NCBI GenBank assembly: GCA_023409675.1
Contig: JAEYRC010000053.1
Location: 1-18,808, forward strand
Length of the DNA stretch: 18,808 nt
From: Bacteroidota bacterium
Lineage (GTDB): Bacteria > Bacteroidota > Bacteroidia > Chitinophagales > Chitinophagaceae
Direction of reading: 5' to 3'
A program made the position numbers and the translations under genes. This document shows, in pieces, positions 15,485 to 18,808 of this stretch. The notes under the pieces are model-generated. The model had not been told where the DNA came from. It saw nothing but the letters and a program-made list of their open reading frames with translations, and ran no database searches. The stretch's first letter is position 1, and the number at the start of each line of letters is the position of its first letter.

Positions 15485-15961
15485 CTAATATATCGTAATG
15501 TCGCAACCTGCAAATTGATTCTTAAGCTCTATGAGCGACCCGCTCATATTATCATCCTGAACGCTGACCGATATAATCAAATATTTAAGTTTTTTCAGGT
15601 TGGTTAGTTGTAGGATATCTTCAATAGAAAAATCATTGCTTGAAATATCAAGATATTCAAGATCAGCCAATTTGTTTATATCTTCCAGGCAGGCTTTGGT
15701 AAGCTGATTATGATCTATGAGGGTAAGTTCTTTAAGATTTTTAATAGTAGAAATATATTTTACCCCTGTATCCGTCAAATTGGTACAACGCAAATGAATT
15801 TTCCCTACATGCTGGACTCTTGATGTAAGAAAGAAGAAAAACTCATCATCGTGATCGGAGTCAATGCCTTTGATACCGTCAATTACTTCAGGAATATCCC
15901 TTGCACTCTTAATATTGAAGTTCCGTTCCCAAAAAAACTTCTCTTTCCCTCTGAGCTTCAT
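15485..15961 (-). CDS. Short leucine-rich-repeat protein
   Basis: This 158-aa protein has no signal peptide or membrane helix. About four LRR units of the ribonuclease-inhibitor/cysteine-containing type are visible: KIHLRCTNLTDTGVKYIS (54-71), LKELTLIDHNQLTKACLE (76-93), LEYLDISSNDFSIEDILQ (101-118) and LKYLIISVSVQDD (125-137). An acidic N-terminal cap (DSDHDDE, 34-40) precedes them. LRR proteins bind other proteins. Without a secretion signal, an intracellular binding or immunity-type role is conceivable, but that is speculation. It lies 63 bases downstream of the 215-aa gene on the same strand, probably in one transcript. Confidence 0.75.
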   Translation of the reverse strand: MKLRGKEKFFWERNFNIKSARDIPEVIDGIKGIDSDHDDEFFFFLTSRVQHVGKIHLRCTNLTDTGVKYISTIKNLKELTLIDHNQLTKACLEDINKLADLEYLDISSNDFSIEDILQLTNLKKLKYLIISVSVQDDNMSGSLIELKNQFAGCDITIY

Positions 15962-16024
15962 GTTATCTGTATAAAATTATGTAGTATAAAAATCCCGCTT
16001 TCGTATAAGATGGGTTGATATGAG

Positions 16025-16672
16025 CTAGATTCTACCCTTCCTGTTGATCTGGCAAATCTCAAAAGAACCTGAAATTAAGCCTGCTGTTTCTACAGCTTGC
16101 AATAAAGCAGGTTTCTGCTGTTCATCGTACAATACATGCAGATTGCCGTCTTTACACATGAACATATCTAATAGAATATCACCAATGCTGTTAATCAAAC
16201 CTATTGATGGACTATCGGGGTGATGTTGATAGAATAATGGTAGAATATAATCAATAGCTGAAGTTGGGAACTGGTAGCCTACAGAATTGGTTAGGTTATT
16301 TGCATATGTAAGAAACAAAGATCTTTTTACTTCATTTTCAAATACGAAATTTTTCCAATCAAAATTAATTTCTGTTAGCATGAAGATTTCCGAAATATTC
16401 AGTACATCAAAAAAACGCCTCAAAGCGCCGGAAAAATTATTCTCATAGTCAGATGTATCGATAGCGGGATATGCGATAACACAAAAGCCATTGCATTCAT
16501 ACGGCTTAGGATCAAAAGGTTTTAGATGATCAAGCTTCGACATGGTATATTCCACCTCATCCGCGTCATTCAGATCAACTGTTCTCATAATTGTCATTTG
16601 TGCCCGGGACAATTGGTTATCAATAAAAGCAGAGCGCTTAAAGATTGATTCCCGGCTGAGCGCTATCATCAT
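16025..16672 (-). CDS. Unrecognised 215-aa protein
   Basis: This protein is soluble, mildly acidic and aromatic-rich, with no signal peptide, membrane helix or repeats. A DADEVEYTMSKLDHLKPFDPKPYECNGFCVIAYPA segment (37-70) is followed by RRFFDVLNISEIFMLTEINFDW (85-106) and a helical middle (SAIDYILPLFYQHH, 138-151). Two cysteines (60, 64) form CxxxC but no metal site is evident. The overall look is that of orphan cytoplasmic proteins found near polymorphic toxin or T6SS immunity arrays, which is an impression, not evidence. It opens a two-gene minus-strand unit with the LRR gene. Two ATG codons in tandem begin the frame; the outer one is used. Confidence 0.6.
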   Translation of the reverse strand: MMIALSRESIFKRSAFIDNQLSRAQMTIMRTVDLNDADEVEYTMSKLDHLKPFDPKPYECNGFCVIAYPAIDTSDYENNFSGALRRFFDVLNISEIFMLTEINFDWKNFVFENEVKRSLFLTYANNLTNSVGYQFPTSAIDYILPLFYQHHPDSPSIGLINSIGDILLDMFMCKDGNLHVLYDEQQKPALLQAVETAGLISGSFEICQINRKGRI

Positions 16673-16700
16673 GCTATCAACATTAATTTAATCTTAATAT

Positions 16701-16737
16701 TACGATTCGGTTTGATTGTAGATTCTTTAAAATCGTA
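16701..16737. repeat. 7-bp inverted repeat upstream of the recombinase
   Basis: TACGATT (16701-16707) and AATCGTA (16731-16737) are exact inverted copies 23 bases apart. They lie between the divergent 215-aa gene and the recombinase. This could be an operator or part of an element boundary; the length is close to chance expectation in AT-rich DNA. Confidence 0.25.
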
Positions 16738-16834
16738 CAATTAAACGCAATATTGATTCCCCTATTATAAGTAATTTCGTTTCAACCAAAAATAATAAAG
16801 TTGATAACGAAAAAAAAGTTCAGAAAGGGCAAAG

Positions 16835-16961
16835 ATGGAACAAGCAATTAAATCGCGCATGTCGGGAAGTACCCGGTTTCTCGGAATTATTACATCGTTT
16901 TGAGCGAAATATTTCTCTTTTAGGCCGCAGCCCCAGGACCTTCGAAGGTTATAGCCGGCAT
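16835..16961 (+). pseudogene. Out-of-frame N-terminal segment of the tyrosine recombinase
   Basis: An ATG at 16835 opens M-E-Q-A-I-K-S-R-M-S-G-S and then runs to a TGA at 16901-16903. The neighbouring frame, in phase with the recombinase, is open through the same region but has no ATG, GTG or TTG before 16962. It reads PGFSELLHRFERNISLLGRS and then PRTFEGYSRHV, which are recognisable start residues of a phage-type SAM-like integrase domain. Removing one base near 16871 (in GGAAGTACCCGG) would join M-S-G-S to P-G-F-S-E-L-L in one frame. This points to a +1 frameshift, real or a sequencing error, within the first 15 codons. Confidence 0.6.
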
Positions 16962-17777
16962 GTGGCTGCAATAGCATTACATTTTAAGTGTCTTCCCACC
17001 TTGCTGGATCCGGAACAGGTAAAAGACTATCTGTATGAGCTTCAGCAGCGAAGTAAAACACCCTCACAAACCTATTTCAAACATACGGTTTATGGTCTTC
17101 GGTTCATGTTAAAAGCAGAAGGTTTACCCTATGAACATCTCCAGCTACCTTCTATCCAAAATGAAAAAAAACTTCCCGTAATCCTTAGCAGGGAAGAATT
17201 ATGGCATATGCTGCATGCAGCAAATTCACTAAAGCATAAAATATTAATTGGATTGTTGTATGGTTGTGGAATGCGCTGCATGGAAGTACGCAATCTTCGT
17301 ATTAGAGATCTTGATTTCAATCGCAAGTTGGTACATATTGTTCAAAGCAAGGGTAATAAGGACCGATATGTTCCCTTGTCAGATCATCTTGCGCGGGGAA
17401 TTAAGAAATATATAGCTGATGAGCAACCGGAAGAGTGGCTGTTTAATGGGCAATGGAGGGGGGACGGTGAAGCTGATGTGAATACCAAATATAGTCAGAG
17501 AGGCGTACAATGGGTGATCAAAGCAGTTTCCAAAAAAGCGGGAATAATAAAAGAAGTTCATACTCATATGCTGCGCCATAGTTTTGCCACTCATTTGCTG
17601 GAAGACGGGGTGAATATTATTGCGGTTCAAAAACTACTTGGTCATTCAAATATATTCAACACGATGATTTACCTGCATGTATGTGTTCCACCTGACAGAT
17701 TACCCCATAGTCCGTTAGATAATGTATTTGCCTTATGCAGCCGGGGAGGTATAAATCAGCAGGCTTCTTTTCTATAG
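16962..17777 (+). CDS. Tyrosine recombinase/integrase (N-terminus frameshifted)
   Basis: The intact frame gives 271 aa from a GTG at 16962. The full protein should begin near 16835 (see the upstream segment), giving about 313 aa. An N-terminal core-binding domain (DPEQVKDYLYELQQRSKTP) precedes the catalytic domain. Numbered from the GTG, this has Arg105 (YGCGMRCMEVRNL), Lys130 (SKGNKDRY), His202 and Arg205 (HMLRHSFATHLLEDG), His228 (LLGHSNI) and nucleophile Tyr237 (MIYLHV), all present. The relatives I recall are Bacteroidota recombinases often beside IS91-like transposases; no transposase is seen here. It cuts and rejoins DNA at specific sites to move or resolve an element. Whether the shortened product works is doubtful, since part of the DNA-clamping N-terminus is missing. 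Confidence 0.85.
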   Translation: MAAIALHFKCLPTLLDPEQVKDYLYELQQRSKTPSQTYFKHTVYGLRFMLKAEGLPYEHLQLPSIQNEKKLPVILSREELWHMLHAANSLKHKILIGLLYGCGMRCMEVRNLRIRDLDFNRKLVHIVQSKGNKDRYVPLSDHLARGIKKYIADEQPEEWLFNGQWRGDGEADVNTKYSQRGVQWVIKAVSKKAGIIKEVHTHMLRHSFATHLLEDGVNIIAVQKLLGHSNIFNTMIYLHVCVPPDRLPHSPLDNVFALCSRGGINQQASFL

Positions 17778-17782
17778 AAATT

Positions 17783-17852
17783 GCTGATCCGGTAATATGG
17801 CAACTATTTTACGTTAATATTAATAGTATTGCTATTCAGGTGCCGGATCAGC
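17783..17852. repeat. Long imperfect inverted repeat directly after the recombinase
   Basis: GCTGATCCGG (17783-17792) is matched exactly by CCGGATCAGC (17843-17852). Inside the arms a further imperfect pairing (AATA-GCAA-CTATT type) continues towards a centre holding the palindrome TTAATATTAA (17814-17823). The structure begins 6 bases after the recombinase stop. It could be a transcription-end hairpin (no T-run follows), a recombination site, or an element end. It lacks the GTTRRRY / RYYYAAC boxes of an integron attC site. Confidence 0.5.
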
Positions 17853-18198
17853 TCTTACTTAATTATAGTTTACTTTTAAGATTAAAGACCTACGTCAATT
17901 TCGTATGAGGGACGGTTTATTGCCGAAATCAATGAATCATCTATCCGATCCAATGATAAAGTTATCAGGATGATACTTATCGTATTTCTTTCAACCTTAA
18001 AATTATTACATATGTTCGTTCTGATTAATAATTATTAGTATATTGTAGTTAGCAATCCATATGAAAAACACATTTTTCAGAGATTTGATTAGCCACTCAA
18101 TTCTTCTACAGGCTCTTCTTTAATAGCCCCCAACGACATTTGTCTTACTCATTTAGCAGTAATGAGCAATAATGTCATACTCTATTCAATTCCTTGAA
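17853..18198. other. Gene-free stretch between the recombinase and the acetyltransferase
   Basis: This is AT-rich DNA with stops in all frames. A 20-codon ATG frame at 18061-18123 has no recognisable content. I found no transposase remnant, tRNA or exact TAnnTTTG box ahead of the acetyltransferase gene. Confidence 0.5.
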
Positions 18199-18240
18199 AT
18201 GCAGCCAGGCGCTAAGGCCAAAACTTTTAAACCTGTGCAA

Positions 18241-18808
18241 ATGCAAAAGCCTGTGATTGTATTTGGCTCTTCGGGTCATGCCCGGAGTATTGCTGTTATT
18301 TTGGAACAGTTAAATATTGAAATCATAGGATTTATAGACTCCTATCTTCCGCAGGGTACAAGGGTTTTGAAATATAAAACTCTTGGTGATGAGACTATTC
18401 TAACCCGAGCATTTCACAAATTCGGGACACTGGATCTGATTGTAGGGATAGGTGATTGTAACAACCGTCAAAAGGTTGTGCAAAAGGCACGATGTCTCAA
18501 TCCAAAACTGGTATTTCCTGTTGTGATATCTCCGAAAGCTTGTGTAGCGACTTACACTGAAATTGGTCAGGGAACAGTGGTTTTCTGTAACACATTTATT
18601 AATGTGGAAGCTGCAATTGGTGAATTCTGTGTTATTAACTCCTGTAGCATTATTGAACATAATACAACTATTGGCAACTTCATAACGTTGAAGCATTGGC
18701 GGAGCGGGGAAATAGAATTCCAACAGCCCGGCGGCCGCAGCCGTTTATTAATCTCAGCGACTTATGCCGCCGATATAAAGTTCAATAGAATTACCCAAAG
18801 CTCAAAAT
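18241..18808 (+). CDS. NeuD/PglD-type sugar O- or N-acetyltransferase, incomplete or disrupted
   Basis: The frame is open from the ATG at 18241 (an in-frame ATG at 18199 is also possible) to the window end. The N-terminal Rossmann-like sugar-binding part reads PVIVFGSSGHARSIAVILE (4-22), with FIDSYLP and LIVGIGDCNNRQKVV (about 67-81). The left-handed beta-helix begins at about 101 (CVATYTEIGQGTVVFCNTF) and includes the catalytic His140 in SIIEHNTTIGNF (138-149). These enzymes acetylate sugars in sialic-acid, bacillosamine or capsule pathways. After residue 149 the expected H-I-A-P-G-type coils are absent and the sequence becomes unrelated (ITLKHWRSGEIEF and on). The gene therefore appears broken near 18688, or the assembly is wrong there. 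Confidence 0.7.
   Translation, partial: MQKPVIVFGSSGHARSIAVILEQLNIEIIGFIDSYLPQGTRVLKYKTLGDETILTRAFHKFGTLDLIVGIGDCNNRQKVVQKARCLNPKLVFPVVISPKACVATYTEIGQGTVVFCNTFINVEAAIGEFCVINSCSIIEHNTTIGNFITLKHWRSGEIEFQQPGGRSRLLISATYAADIKFNRITQSSK

Noticed and set aside
16765..16977. A 70-codon minus-strand frame overlapping the recombinase start
   Set aside because: It overlaps the better-supported N-terminal recombinase coding sequence and has no family pattern.
17783..17852. Integron attC site
   Set aside because: The inverted repeat has about the right size but lacks the GTTRRRY and RYYYAAC core boxes, and no cassette-like gene array follows.
18400..18723. A 107-codon minus-strand frame at the right end
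   Set aside because: It is the shadow of the NeuD/PglD-type frame, whose Rossmann and hexapeptide motifs are clear on the plus strand.

Overview
The window looks like chromosomal DNA of a Bacteroidota bacterium, most likely from the Chitinophagaceae or a near relative. The evidence is two long outer-membrane barrels with carboxypeptidase-regulatory-like N-termini, a type III glutamine synthetase tail, families common in that phylum (DUF6157, DUF4112, AHSA1/SRPBCC, Pr6Pr), and several TAnnTTTG promoter boxes of the Bacteroidota sigma factor. No rRNA, tRNA, CRISPR array or complete insertion sequence was seen. Assignments come from reading translations and motifs by eye; no database search was possible.

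Left part (1-7100): the C-terminus of a type III glutamine synthetase is followed by a clear intrinsic terminator. A minus-strand run, probably one operon, then reads Pr6Pr-like membrane protein, small membrane protein, DUF6157 protein, GNAT acetyltransferase. The next minus-strand block reads SRPBCC/AHSA1 protein, OsmC-like peroxidase, secreted esterase of the IroE/EstD type, TonB-dependent receptor. The last three are plausibly co-expressed, the esterase acting in the periplasm on something the receptor imports.

Middle (7100-13900): a plus-strand outer-membrane beta-barrel protein converges on a maltose-O-acetyltransferase-type hexapeptide enzyme. Next come a DUF4112 protein, a 3-TM protein, a small unrecognised protein with ADP-ribosyltransferase-like features and a CxCxxC knuckle, a stand-alone type I methionine aminopeptidase with its own likely promoter, and a PhoD-like phosphodiesterase.

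Right part (13900-18808): this is the accessory-looking, AT-richer end. It has a 500-bp gene-free gap, a secreted PQQ-type beta-propeller protein, a short leucine-rich-repeat protein, an unrecognised 215-aa protein, and a tyrosine recombinase with all catalytic residues but an apparently frameshifted N-terminus. A long imperfect inverted repeat follows directly after the recombinase. The window ends in a NeuD/PglD-type sugar acetyltransferase whose hexapeptide fold stops abruptly at a GC-rich stretch carrying EcoRI and NotI sites. No well-defined new system was found. The best leads are the ART-like orphan, the broken recombinase with its inverted repeat, the disrupted acetyltransferase end, and three sequence dyads that sit directly against start codons.
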